Below, piece after piece: positions 56,218 through 64,000 of a stretch of 64,000 bases of DNA. Where the stretch lies: the NCBI GenBank assembly GCA_002239065.1, contig MPNO01000015.1, positions 1 through 64,000 of the forward strand. The letters run 5' to 3'. Position 1 is the stretch's first letter, and every line of letters starts with the position of its first letter. The stretch comes from Defluviicoccus sp. bin129. GTDB lineage: Bacteria; Pseudomonadota; Alphaproteobacteria; MPNO01. The notes below the pieces were generated by a model. That model was given only the letters and a program-made list of their open reading frames with translations, was not told the DNA's origin and did not search any database. The position numbers and the translations under genes are program-made.

Positions 56218-57381
56218 ATGGATTTCGCGCTGAGCGACGACCAGCGGGCGATCGTCGACGGCGTCGGGCGCATAGTCGCGGCGTTCGACGACGCCTACTG
56301 GCTGGCGCGCGACCGCGACGGCGATTTCCCGCACGCCTTCTACGACGCGATGGCGGCGGGCGGCTGGCTCGGCATCGCGCTGCCCGAGGCGCATGGCGGC
56401 GCCGGGCTGGGGGTGACCGAGGCGGCGCTGATGATGGCGCGGGTCGCCGCGTCGGGCGGCGCCATGGCGGCTTCCTCCAGCATCCACATGAACATCTTTG
56501 GCCCGCGCGCCATCGTCGCCCATGGCAGCGAGGCCCAGAAGCGCCGCTGGCTGCCGCCGCTGATCGCCGGGCGGTCGAAGATGTGCTTCGCCGTCACCGA
56601 GCCCGATGCCGGGCTCGACACCACGAGGATCGCCACACGGGCCGAGCGCGACGGCGCGGGCTATGTCGTGCGCGGCCGCAAGATCTGGACCTCGACCGCC
56701 CGGGTCGCCGACAAGATCATGCTGCTGGCGCGCACCGCGCCGCGCCGCGACGACGCGCCCGCTTCCGGGCTCAGCCTGTTCTTCGCCGACCTCGACCGGG
56801 CGGCGGCGGAGATCCGCGAGATCGACAAAATGGGCCGCAAGGCGGTCGACTCCAACGAGATCCGCTTCGACGGCATGCGGATCCCGGACGGCGACCTGAT
56901 CGGCGCCGAGGGCGAGGGGTTCCGCTACATCCTCCAGAGCCTCAACCCGGAGCGCATCCTGGTCGCCGCCGAGGCGGTCGGGATCGGCCGCGACGCCATC
57001 GGCAGGGCCGCGCGCTATGCCGGCGAGCGCGTCGTCTTCGGCCGGCCGATCGGCGCCAACCAGGGGATCCAGCACCCGCTCGCCGCCGCCTGGTCGGCGC
57101 TCGAGGCGGCCCATCTCGCCACCATGAAGGCGGCCTGGCTGTACGACCGGGGCGAGCCCTGCGGCGTCGAGGCCAACGCCGCCAAGTTCCTCGCCGTCGA
57201 GGCCGGGTTCGAGGCCTGCAAGCAGGCGGTGGCGACCCATGGCGGCATGGGCTATGCGCGCGAGTTCCATGTCGAGCGCCTGATGCGCGAGATCGTCATG
57301 CTCCAGCTCGCCCCGGTGAGCCAGCATCTGGCGCTCAACCACATCGCCGAACGCGCGCTCGGCCTGCCCAAATCGTATTGA
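56218..57381 (+). CDS. Acyl-CoA dehydrogenase
   Basis: 387 residues from ATG 56218 (GGAAGGG upstream; an alternative at 56200 lacks support). DFALSDDQRAIVDGV, MCFAVTEPDAGLDTTRI, GRKIWTSTARVADKIML, NPERILVAAEAVGIGRDAI, FGRPIGANQGIQHPLA and THGGMGYAREFHVERLMRE are the full ACAD series. It oxidises an acyl-CoA to the enoyl-CoA using FAD and ETF. Substrate chain cannot be told. Divergent from the quinone oxidoreductase. Confidence 0.94.
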   Translation: MDFALSDDQRAIVDGVGRIVAAFDDAYWLARDRDGDFPHAFYDAMAAGGWLGIALPEAHGGAGLGVTEAALMMARVAASGGAMAASSSIHMNIFGPRAIVAHGSEAQKRRWLPPLIAGRSKMCFAVTEPDAGLDTTRIATRAERDGAGYVVRGRKIWTSTARVADKIMLLARTAPRRDDAPASGLSLFFADLDRAAAEIREIDKMGRKAVDSNEIRFDGMRIPDGDLIGAEGEGFRYILQSLNPERILVAAEAVGIGRDAIGRAARYAGERVVFGRPIGANQGIQHPLAAAWSALEAAHLATMKAAWLYDRGEPCGVEANAAKFLAVEAGFEACKQAVATHGGMGYAREFHVERLMREIVMLQLAPVSQHLALNHIAERALGLPKSY

Positions 57382-57518
57382 CGGACCGGCGGGCGGAATC
57401 GGGATCGCGCGGTCGGCGCGACGGAAACCGGCTGGACCGCCGTGTTCACGTTGGAAGCGCGGGCTCGGGAACATCCTGCGAATCGGGGACGGGAAGGCAG
57501 CGCGCAAGCGCTTCGCCG

Positions 57519-57547
57519 TTGTGACCGGCGCGGACTTTCGTTAGCGT
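57519..57547 (+). promoter_or_regulatory. Possible promoter of the first RND operon
   Basis: TTGTGA (57519-57524) and TAGCGT (57542-57547) are 17 bp apart, 31 bases before the GTG start at 57579. It is a modest sigma-70 match in the 197-base gap after the acyl-CoA dehydrogenase. Confidence 0.3.
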
Positions 57548-57578
57548 TTTCGCCGACCCGTGCGAAGGGAAGCAGCGC

Positions 57579-58836
57579 GTGAGAAAGGTGCTCCTGGTCG
57601 TGGTGCCGATCGCCCTGCTGGTGGCGGGCGCGGTCGCGGCGTCCTACCTGGTCAGGACCAGGCCGCAGGTCGCCCCCGCGCCGCCGGTGGAACGGGTGTG
57701 GACGGTCGACGCGGTGCCGGTCCGGCTGACCGACATACGGCCGGACATCGAGCTCTTCGGAAAGATCTTCGCGGCCCGCCAGATACAGCTTCGGGCCCTG
57801 GTGACCGGTCAGGTGGTCGAGCTCCATCCCAACCTGGTGGAGGGCGGGCTGGTGCGGCGCGGCGAGGTGATCCTCGCCATCGACGAGTTCGAATACCGGT
57901 CGGCGCTCAAGGAGAGCGAGGCCCGGCTGGCCGAGGCGCGGGGGCGGAGCGGCGCGGGCGCGGGTCGTCGAGGGCGAGGCGAAACGGCTCGCCGAGACCA
58001 GGGCCCTGGAGAGCGACCGCGAGATCCTCGCCTTGCTGGCGCGCGACCTGAAGCGGGCCACGCAGCTCTCCGCGCGCGGCAATATTTCGGCCCAGGCGCT
58101 GGACAAGAAGCGGCTGGAGCTGAGCCGCCAGCAACGCGCGATCGTGCTGCGCCAGAACGGGATCGACGCCGAGTCGGCGCGGCTGGAGCAGGAGAAGGCG
58201 GGCATCGAGCGCCTCGACGTGGCGGTGCAGCGGGCGCGCTACGACCTCGAACGCACCCGCCTGCGCGCGCCCTTCGACGGGGTGGTCCAGAGCGTCACCG
58301 CGCAGGTGGGCCAGCGTCTCGGCGTGCTCGACGGCGTGGGCCAGCTGATCGATACCGGCAGCCTCGAAGCGCGCTTCCACATATCGGACGCGCAGTACGG
58401 ACGGCTGTCGGGCACCGGAAGGGGCGTGATCGGCCGGACCGCGCGGGTGATCTGGCGGGTCGGACAGCGCGAGCTGGTGCTCGAGGCGGTGGTCGCGCGG
58501 GTCGGCGCGCAGATCGACACGGCGAGCGGCGGCGTCGAGCTGTTCGCCGGGATCAAGGACCACGCGGCGGCCTCCTCGCTGCGGCCCGGCGCCTTCGTCG
58601 AGATTCTCATTCCCGACCGGGTCTATGCCGGTGTCGCGCGGGTACCGGAGACCGTCCTCCACCCGGGCAACGTGGTCTACGGCATCGACGGGGGCCGGCT
58701 GGTGCAGCGCCGGGCCGAGATCGTCGCCCGGGTCGGCAACGACGTCCTGCTGCGCGGCGAGCTGACCGACGGCGACCGGCTGGTGACCACCCAGTCGGTG
58801 GCGATCGCGCCCGGCCTGCGCGTCGAGCTGCGCTAG
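57579..58836 (+). pseudogene. RND efflux membrane-fusion protein, split by a one-base frameshift
   Basis: GTG 57579 (AGGGAAG upstream) starts a signal-anchor (KVLLVVVPIALLVAGAVAA) and barrel-lipoyl half (QLRALVTGQVVELHPN, GEVILAIDEFEYRSALKESEARLAEA). That frame then turns into arginine-rich nonsense, while the matching remainder (VVEGEAKRLAETRALESD, hairpin coiled coil, RTRLRAPFDGVV, beta-barrel to 58836) reads one base out of phase. Removing one G from the run 57940-57944 joins the halves into about 418 residues. Either the pump's adaptor is broken or the base is a sequencing error. The partner permease at 58858 is intact. Confidence 0.8.
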
Positions 58837-58857
58837 GCCGGAGGGCGCGCGGGACCG

Positions 58858-61800
58858 ATGTTCGGCAAGAACCTGATCCGGCTGTTCGTTCGCCACCCCA
58901 ACGCCGCCAACCTGTTGATGGCCCTGATCTTCGTCGCCGGCATCTACTCGCTGTCGAAGCTGAACACCCAGTTCTTTCCCGATTTCGGCCTCGACGTCGT
59001 CTCGATCCAGGTGAACTGGCCGGGCGCGAGCACCGGGGACGTGGAAGCCAATATCGTGGCGGCGATCGAGCCCGAGCTGCGCTTCCTCGACCATGTCGAG
59101 AAGGTGACCTCCTATGCGACGGAGGGGGTGGGGCGGGTGGTCGTCGAATACCGGGCCGGCACCGACATGCAGTCGGCGGTGTCGGAGGCGGAGGCGGCGC
59201 TGCAGCAGATCACCATCCTGCCGGAGGACAGCGAGCGGCCGGTCGTCCGCCGCATGATCCGATACGACACGATCGTCCGCCTCGTCCTGTCGGGCCCGTA
59301 TTCCGAGGCCGTGCTGAAGCGCCAGGCCAAGCGGATGCGCGACGAGTTGCTGGCCGCCGGCATCGACCGGGTGACGTTCTTCGGCGCGCGCGACGAGGAG
59401 ATCCGGGTCGAGATCGAACCGCGGGTGCTGCGCCAGCTCGACCTGACGCCGGCGGCGGTGGCCGCCCGCATCGAAGCCAGCAACCGGGATATCCCGTCGG
59501 GCAGTCTCGAGGGTTCGGTGGAAAAGCAGCTGCGCAGCGTCGGGCTGCACACCACGTCGCGCGATCTGGGAAACATCGAGATCAGGTCGCTCGGCGACGG
59601 CCAGAAGATCTATTTGCGCGACATCGCCTCGCTGTCCGAGGCGTTCGACGACAAGGCGCCCATCGGGCTGCGCGACGGCCGGCCGGCGATCGAGCTGCAC
59701 GTGCAGCGCTCGTCCACCGCCGACGCTCTCGAGGTCGGCGGGATCGTCGACCGCTTCCTCGCCGGGTCGCGCGGCAACTATCCGCCGCAGCTCAAGGTCG
59801 AGCAGCACGACGAGCAGGCGGGGCTGATCGAGCAGCGGGTCCAGGTCCTGCTGAACAACGGCGCCTCGGGGTTGATCCTGGTGGTGGCGGTGCTGCTGCT
59901 GTTTCTCAACGGCCGCACCGCGTTCTGGGTGGCCGTCGGCATCCCGACCGCGTTCATGGCGGCGCTCGCGACCATGCTGGCGCTCGGCGAGAGCATCAAC
60001 ATGGTCACGCTGTTCGCGCTGATCATGACCCTCGGCCTGATCGTCGACGACACCATCGTCGTGGGCGAGCACGCGGCGGCGCGGCGCGAGGCCGGGCTCG
60101 GCCCGCGCCAGGCGGCGGAGGCGGGCGCGCTGCGCATGCTGGCGCCGGTGATGGCCGCCTCGCTGACCACGATCGCCGCCTTCCTGCCGCTGGTCGCCAT
60201 GGGCGGCATCATCGGCCAGATCGTGGGCGCCATCCCGCTGGTCGTGGTCGCCGTCATCCTCGCCAGCCTGGTCGAGTGCTTCCTGGTGCTGCCCGGCCAT
60301 CTGCGGGAATCGCTCAAGAAGCACGGCGGGCGGCGCAACTTCGTGATGCGGCACTTCGACGCCGGCTTCGACCGGTTCCGCGCCGGCCCGTTCCGGCGCA
60401 TCGTCCGGTTCTGCGTGCGCTGGCGCTACGCCTCGGTCGCGACGGCGATCGCGGTCTTCCTGGTGGCGGCCGGGCTGGTCCTGGGCGGCCGGGTGGGGTT
60501 CCACTTCTTCCCCTCGCCCGAGGCCGACGTGGTGGTCGGCAACGTGGTGATGGCGCCGGGCACGCCGCGCCGCGACACCGGGGCGATGGTCGAGGAGCTT
60601 TCGGACGCCGTCGACCGGGCCGCCGCCCGGCTCGGCGTCGCCAGCGAAGACCTGGTGGCGATGAGCTTCGGCAGCGTCGGGCGCAGCGGCGGGCGGCAGT
60701 TTTCGCGCATCGTCGGCGATCAGTATGGCGGGCTGACCGTGGAGCTGGTCCCGTCGGACCGGCGCACGGTGCGCACGGAGGATTTCGTCGCGGCATGGCA
60801 CGGCGAGATCCGCCCGCTGCCCAACGTGGAGCAGGTCAACCTCAACGCGCGCGCGGGCGGCCCCCCGGGGCGGGAGATCGACATCAGGCTTCGGGGCGGC
60901 TCGGCCGGCGCGCTCAAGGCGGCGGCGACCGAGGTCAAGAGCCTGCTCGGGCGGTTCCCGGGCGTCAGCACGATCGACGACGACCTGCCCTACGGCAAGC
61001 AGGAGCTGATCCTCGAGGTCACGCCGCGCGGCCAGGCGCTCGGCTTCACCACCCAGAGCGCCGGGCTGCAGGTGAGAAACGCGTTCCAGGGCGCGATCGC
61101 CCAGCGCTTCGCGCGCGGCGACGAGGAGGTGACGATCAAGGTCCGCTACCCGCGCGACAGCGCCGACAGCGCGGCCTTCCTCAACCTGTTCCTGCGCGCG
61201 CCGGACGGTGCCGAGGTCCCGCTGAGCGAGGTGGTGACGCTCCGCCAGGAGCGCGGCTTCTCGCGCCTGCGCCGCGAGGACGGGTCCCGCGAGGTGGCGA
61301 TCACCGGGGAAATCGACGAGACGGTGACCAGCCTCGGCGCCCTGCTGCCGGCGATCGAGGCGGGCGGGCTCGCCGACATCGCGCAGCGCTACGGCCTCAG
61401 CTACCGGTTCAAGGGCAAGGCCGAGGAGCAGGCCGAAGCGGCAAGCGACATGGGCGCCGGCGCGCTCACCGGGCTGATCGCCATCTACATCGTGCTCGCC
61501 TGGGTGTTCGCCAACTTCACCCGGCCGCTGATCGTCATGGCGATCATCCCGTTCGGCTTCGTCGGCGCGGTGCTGGGCCATCTGGCGCTCGGCTTCGACC
61601 TCACGATACTCAGCATGATCGGCCTGCTGGGCCTCTCCGGAATCCTGGTCAACAACTCGATCATCCTGGTCCGCACGGTCGACCTGCATCTCGACGACGA
61701 AACCCCGCTGCACGAGGCCATCGTCGCGGGCTGCCGGGAACGCCTGCGCCCGGTGCTGCTGACCTCGCTCACCACCATCGGCGGCCTGGTTCCGCTCCTG

Positions 61801-61983
61801 TTCGAGACCAGCCTCCAGGCCCAGTTCCTGATCCCGATGGCGATCACCATCGTGTTCGGGCTCGCGGTCGCGACCCTGATCGTGCTGGTGCTCACGCCCG
61901 CGCTGCTCGCCATCGACGAGGACATCCGCGCCGTCTTCCGGCGCCTGCGGCCGAGGCCGGGCCCCGCCCCCGCGACCGGCTGA
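58858..61983 (+). CDS. RND efflux transporter permease
   Basis: 1041 residues with the RND layout: helix 1 (LLMALIFVAGIYSLSKL), large periplasmic loop with porter subdomains, helices 2-6 including GLIVDDTIVVGEHAA (the proton-relay Asp pair), a second loop, and helices 8-12 (LLGLSGILVNNSIILVRTVDL). It belongs to the AcrB/MexF-like hydrophobe/amphiphile group, or its heavy-metal-independent environmental relatives. It pairs with the frameshifted adaptor 21 bases upstream. No outer-membrane TolC gene is in the window. Confidence 0.94.
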   Translation: MFGKNLIRLFVRHPNAANLLMALIFVAGIYSLSKLNTQFFPDFGLDVVSIQVNWPGASTGDVEANIVAAIEPELRFLDHVEKVTSYATEGVGRVVVEYRAGTDMQSAVSEAEAALQQITILPEDSERPVVRRMIRYDTIVRLVLSGPYSEAVLKRQAKRMRDELLAAGIDRVTFFGARDEEIRVEIEPRVLRQLDLTPAAVAARIEASNRDIPSGSLEGSVEKQLRSVGLHTTSRDLGNIEIRSLGDGQKIYLRDIASLSEAFDDKAPIGLRDGRPAIELHVQRSSTADALEVGGIVDRFLAGSRGNYPPQLKVEQHDEQAGLIEQRVQVLLNNGASGLILVVAVLLLFLNGRTAFWVAVGIPTAFMAALATMLALGESINMVTLFALIMTLGLIVDDTIVVGEHAAARREAGLGPRQAAEAGALRMLAPVMAASLTTIAAFLPLVAMGGIIGQIVGAIPLVVVAVILASLVECFLVLPGHLRESLKKHGGRRNFVMRHFDAGFDRFRAGPFRRIVRFCVRWRYASVATAIAVFLVAAGLVLGGRVGFHFFPSPEADVVVGNVVMAPGTPRRDTGAMVEELSDAVDRAAARLGVASEDLVAMSFGSVGRSGGRQFSRIVGDQYGGLTVELVPSDRRTVRTEDFVAAWHGEIRPLPNVEQVNLNARAGGPPGREIDIRLRGGSAGALKAAATEVKSLLGRFPGVSTIDDDLPYGKQELILEVTPRGQALGFTTQSAGLQVRNAFQGAIAQRFARGDEEVTIKVRYPRDSADSAAFLNLFLRAPDGAEVPLSEVVTLRQERGFSRLRREDGSREVAITGEIDETVTSLGALLPAIEAGGLADIAQRYGLSYRFKGKAEEQAEAASDMGAGALTGLIAIYIVLAWVFANFTRPLIVMAIIPFGFVGAVLGHLALGFDLTILSMIGLLGLSGILVNNSIILVRTVDLHLDDETPLHEAIVAGCRERLRPVLLTSLTTIGGLVPLLFETSLQAQFLIPMAITIVFGLAVATLIVLVLTPALLAIDEDIRAVFRRLRPRPGPAPATG

Positions 61984-62031
61984 CCGGGGCCGGCGCCTGC
62001 CCAGGCCGAGCCGGGAGCGGCAACGGGGCCC

Positions 62032-62049
62032 GACCGGGATTTCCCGGTC
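62032..62049. terminator. Palindrome after the first RND operon
   Basis: GACCGGGA-TT-TCCCGGTC is a perfect 8-bp stem with a two-base loop, extended by imperfect GCCCG/CGGGC pairing on either side. It lies 50 bases after the permease stop. No T-run follows, so termination is plausible but unproven. Confidence 0.4.
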
Positions 62050-62084
62050 CCGGGCACGAATCGGTGTCGAATACAACGCTATAT

Positions 62085-62102
62085 TTGTTGATCCCGTAAC
62101 AA
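62085..62102. promoter_or_regulatory. Operator-like dyad in the AT-rich leader of the second RND operon
   Basis: TTGTT-n8-AACAA lies in an AT-rich patch (62065-62200) within the 280-base gap between the two RND systems, about 160 bases before the second adaptor gene. TetR- or MarR-type pump repressors bind such sites, but no regulator gene is adjacent. Confidence 0.3.
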
Positions 62103-62263
62103 TCGGCATTCAAAGACATGGGTTCACTTCGATTATGACAGCCGGTACCAAAGAACATATGAATTCGCCCGGATTTGAGGCAGTCTAGAAGCCCGGTTCG
62201 GCCCAGGCCGCGCGGCGGGCCGGGAACGCGTCGCGCCGCTCCAACGCAAAGACGGGAAAGGTG

Positions 62264-63373
62264 ATGCCACAGGATTCGACGAGCCCCGCCGGCGGTTCCG
62301 AAAGGCCGCGATGGGTCGGCTTCGCCCAGCTGGCGCTGATCCTCCTCGCCATCGTCGTCGCGCTCTACTTCGCCCGCGCGCCGAGCCGCGTGGACCGCGG
62401 CACGATCGCCGGTCCCGCCCAGGCGAAGCCGGTGGTGAGCGTCGTCAGGCCGGCGGCGACCGAGCACAGGCTCTCCCTCTCGCTCACCGGGGCGGTGACC
62501 CTCGAGCGCAAGACCCGGGTGGTCGCCGAAGTGGTCGGCCGCGTCGTCTGGGTGTCGCCGAAATTCAGCAATGGCGGCTCGATCCCGGCGAACGAGGTCT
62601 TCGTCAGGATCGATCCGACCGAATACGCGCTCGAGGTCGAGGCCGCGAAGATGGCCGTGGCGGAAGCCGAGGCGACCCTGCGGATCGAGAAACCCGGCGC
62701 GCCGCCGGGCGCGCTCGCACAGGCCCGGCTGGGCAAGGCGCGGGCGGCGCTCGCGCTCGCCGAGCTCCGGCTCGCGCGCACCGAGATTTCGCTGCCCTAT
62801 GCGAGCCGCGTGGTGTCCTCGGATCTCGAGATCGGCGATCTGGTCGGCCCGGCCGACGACGTGGGACGGGACGCCCGGCTGGGGGTGGTCTACCGCCCGG
62901 GCGCGTTGCAGGTCCGCGTGCCGATCGCGCAGGGCGACCTGGCCGCCCTCGATCCGGCGGTGGGCCGCCTGGCCCGGGTGAAAGCCGGCATGGGCACCTA
63001 CCGGGCCAGGGTGGTCCGGGTGTCGGCGGTGGTCGCCCCGCGCACCCGGCTGGCCAAGCTGTACCTCAAATTCGCCGATGACGCGCCGGCCGGCTCGTTG
63101 CCGGTCCCGGGGATGTTCGCGCGGGTCAGGGTGACGGGGCCCGAGCGCGGCAATGTCTACGTGCTGCCCGACTCGGCGGCCCGGGAGAGCGACAGGCTCT
63201 GGGTGGTCCGGGACGGCGCGCTCGCTTCGCTGGCGCCCAGGACGGTCCTGCGCAGCCCCGCGGGCTGGATCGTCGAGGCGTTCGACGCCGGCGACGGGGT
63301 GGTGGTCGGCACCCTGCCGGCCGCCGCCGAGGGGCTGAAGGTGGATATCGCGCAAGCGCCGTCGAAGCAATAG
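62264..63373 (+). CDS. RND efflux membrane-fusion (HlyD-like) protein
   Basis: 369 residues from ATG 62264 (GGGAAAGG upstream; GTG 62261 is directly before it). One N-terminal membrane anchor (FAQLALILLAIVVALYFA), barrel-sandwich half LSLSLTGAVTLERKTRVVAEVVGRVVWV, a short hairpin (AKMAVAEAEATLRIE ... ALALAELRLARTEISLPY) and a C-terminal barrel. The hairpin is short compared with AcrA, as in MdtA/HAE-3-like adaptors. It precedes the second permease by 57 bases and is intact, unlike the first adaptor. Confidence 0.92.
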   Translation: MPQDSTSPAGGSERPRWVGFAQLALILLAIVVALYFARAPSRVDRGTIAGPAQAKPVVSVVRPAATEHRLSLSLTGAVTLERKTRVVAEVVGRVVWVSPKFSNGGSIPANEVFVRIDPTEYALEVEAAKMAVAEAEATLRIEKPGAPPGALAQARLGKARAALALAELRLARTEISLPYASRVVSSDLEIGDLVGPADDVGRDARLGVVYRPGALQVRVPIAQGDLAALDPAVGRLARVKAGMGTYRARVVRVSAVVAPRTRLAKLYLKFADDAPAGSLPVPGMFARVRVTGPERGNVYVLPDSAARESDRLWVVRDGALASLAPRTVLRSPAGWIVEAFDAGDGVVVGTLPAAAEGLKVDIAQAPSKQ

Positions 63374-63430
63374 ACCGGTCCCCGGAGCGAGACCGCGGAC
63401 AACCAGCACACGCCATAGCCGGGGGCTGTC

Positions 63431-64000
63431 GTGAAGAACGGACTGATCGCATATTTCGTCGGAAACCCCGTCGCCGCCAAGCTGCTGATGCTGTTCCTGA
63501 TCCTGGGCGGGGTGATCGCCGGGCTCAACATCCATGTCCGGCAGGTTCCGAATCTCGATTTTCGCACGATTGTCGTCACCCTGGCTTCGCCCGGCTCCTC
63601 GCCGCGGGAGATCGAGGAAGACATCAACCGCCGCATCGAGGAAAGCATCGTCGGGCTGGAGGGCGTCGACCGGGTGGTGAGCGTCGCCTCGGAAGGCCTG
63701 GCCCGCATCGAGGTCGAGCTCGAGACCTTCGCCGACGCCGACGCGGTTCTGGCCGACGTGAAGAACACGGTCGACAGCATCGAGGGCTTTCCGCCGCCGA
63801 GCGCCCAGCCCGCGAAGATCGGGCTCAAGAAACTGACCATCGAGGTGCTCACGCTCTCGGTCGCCTCCTCGACGCTCCCGGAGGACGACCTGCGGATCGC
63901 GGCGGAGACCCTGCGCGACGACCTGCTGACGCTGCCTTCGGTGTCGCTGGTCCGCCTGAGGGGCACGCGCGACCGCGAAATCTCCATCGAAATGGACGAA
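63431..64000 (+). CDS. RND efflux permease, N-terminal part (runs off the window)
   Basis: 190 codons from GTG 63431 to the window edge, no stop. KNGLIAYFVGNPVAAKLLMLFLILGGVIAGLNI is helix 1, and PREIEEDINRRIEESIVGLEGVDRVVSVASEGLARIEVEL is the first porter segment. It is clearly homologous in layout to the permease at 58858. The adaptor upstream shares its direction, so this is a second complete RND pair continuing beyond the window. Confidence 0.9.
   Translation, partial: MKNGLIAYFVGNPVAAKLLMLFLILGGVIAGLNIHVRQVPNLDFRTIVVTLASPGSSPREIEEDINRRIEESIVGLEGVDRVVSVASEGLARIEVELETFADADAVLADVKNTVDSIEGFPPPSAQPAKIGLKKLTIEVLTLSVASSTLPEDDLRIAAETLRDDLLTLPSVSLVRLRGTRDREISIEMDE

Noticed and set aside
57907..62109. 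1400-residue open frame on the - strand
   Set aside because: It lies antisense to the RND adaptor and permease, both of which have clear family motifs. Its His/Arg/Gln/Asp-rich composition is the usual shadow in high-GC coding DNA.

Overview
The window is chromosomal DNA from a high-GC (roughly 70%) bacterium that is almost certainly an alphaproteobacterium. The main evidence is conserved gene order: dapF-mtaB-ftsY with 4-nt overlaps, uvrC-pgsA followed by molybdopterin genes, and pyk, glycerate kinase, N-formylglutamate amidohydrolase and DUF1244 grouped together. I cannot name a genus. No rRNA, tRNA, CRISPR array or insertion sequence was recognised. About 60 genes are supported and they are densely packed; the only gene-free stretch over 300 bases is 27356-27694.

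Layout. (1) 1-900 is visibly AT-richer and carries one gene resembling a restriction-associated PD-(D/E)XK protein, a likely island edge. (2) 957-13569 is a catabolic block of two converging gene sets: a molybdenum hydroxylase large subunit plus two paired alpha/beta hydrolases on +, and coxL-coxS-coxM, a Rieske dioxygenase alpha/beta pair, a porin-like beta-barrel and a NicX-type ring-cleaving dioxygenase on -. Together these look like a pathway for an N-heteroaromatic compound. (3) 13687-17939 holds a small membrane protein, a GFA-family protein, dapF-mtaB-ftsY and a Nudix hydrolase. (4) 17992-22300 holds a Rieske oxygenase, a MarR regulator divergent from a branched-chain aminotransferase, an unknown membrane protein and a methyltransferase. 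(5) 22293-42039 is mostly core: moaE, moaD, moeA, mobB, pgsA, uvrC, folB with a pteridine-reductase-like SDR, a CaCA antiporter, uvrB, an aminotransferase, an EF-G-like GTPase, msrP, an orphan Phd-type antitoxin, pyk, glycerate kinase, N-formylglutamate amidohydrolase, a carboxylate-amine ligase and DUF1244.

(6) 42103-57381 is a second accessory catabolic block. A nine-gene run on - (dctP-dctQ-dctM, an acyl-CoA-dehydrogenase-like flavin monooxygenase, a tandem NHLP-domain protein, an esterase-like hydrolase, a rhodanese, an LLM flavin enzyme and an orphan CoxL-type hydroxylase) reads away from a divergent promoter region with a tandem 11-bp repeat. On the other side of that region lie a Rieske oxygenase, an AstE-like protein and an M28 peptidase, then a quinone oxidoreductase and an acyl-CoA dehydrogenase. 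(7) 57579-64000 holds two successive RND efflux systems; the first membrane-fusion gene carries a one-base frameshift and the last permease runs off the window.

The parts fit together through molybdenum: three CoxL-type hydroxylases and MsrP need molybdopterin, and moaD, moaE, moeA and mobB are in the same window. The most unusual items are the cysteine-free protein with two nitrile-hydratase-leader-like (NHLP) repeats inside the TRAP operon, the candidate N-heteroaromatic pathway with an internally duplicated NicX, and a MarR operator centred on the regulator's own start codon.
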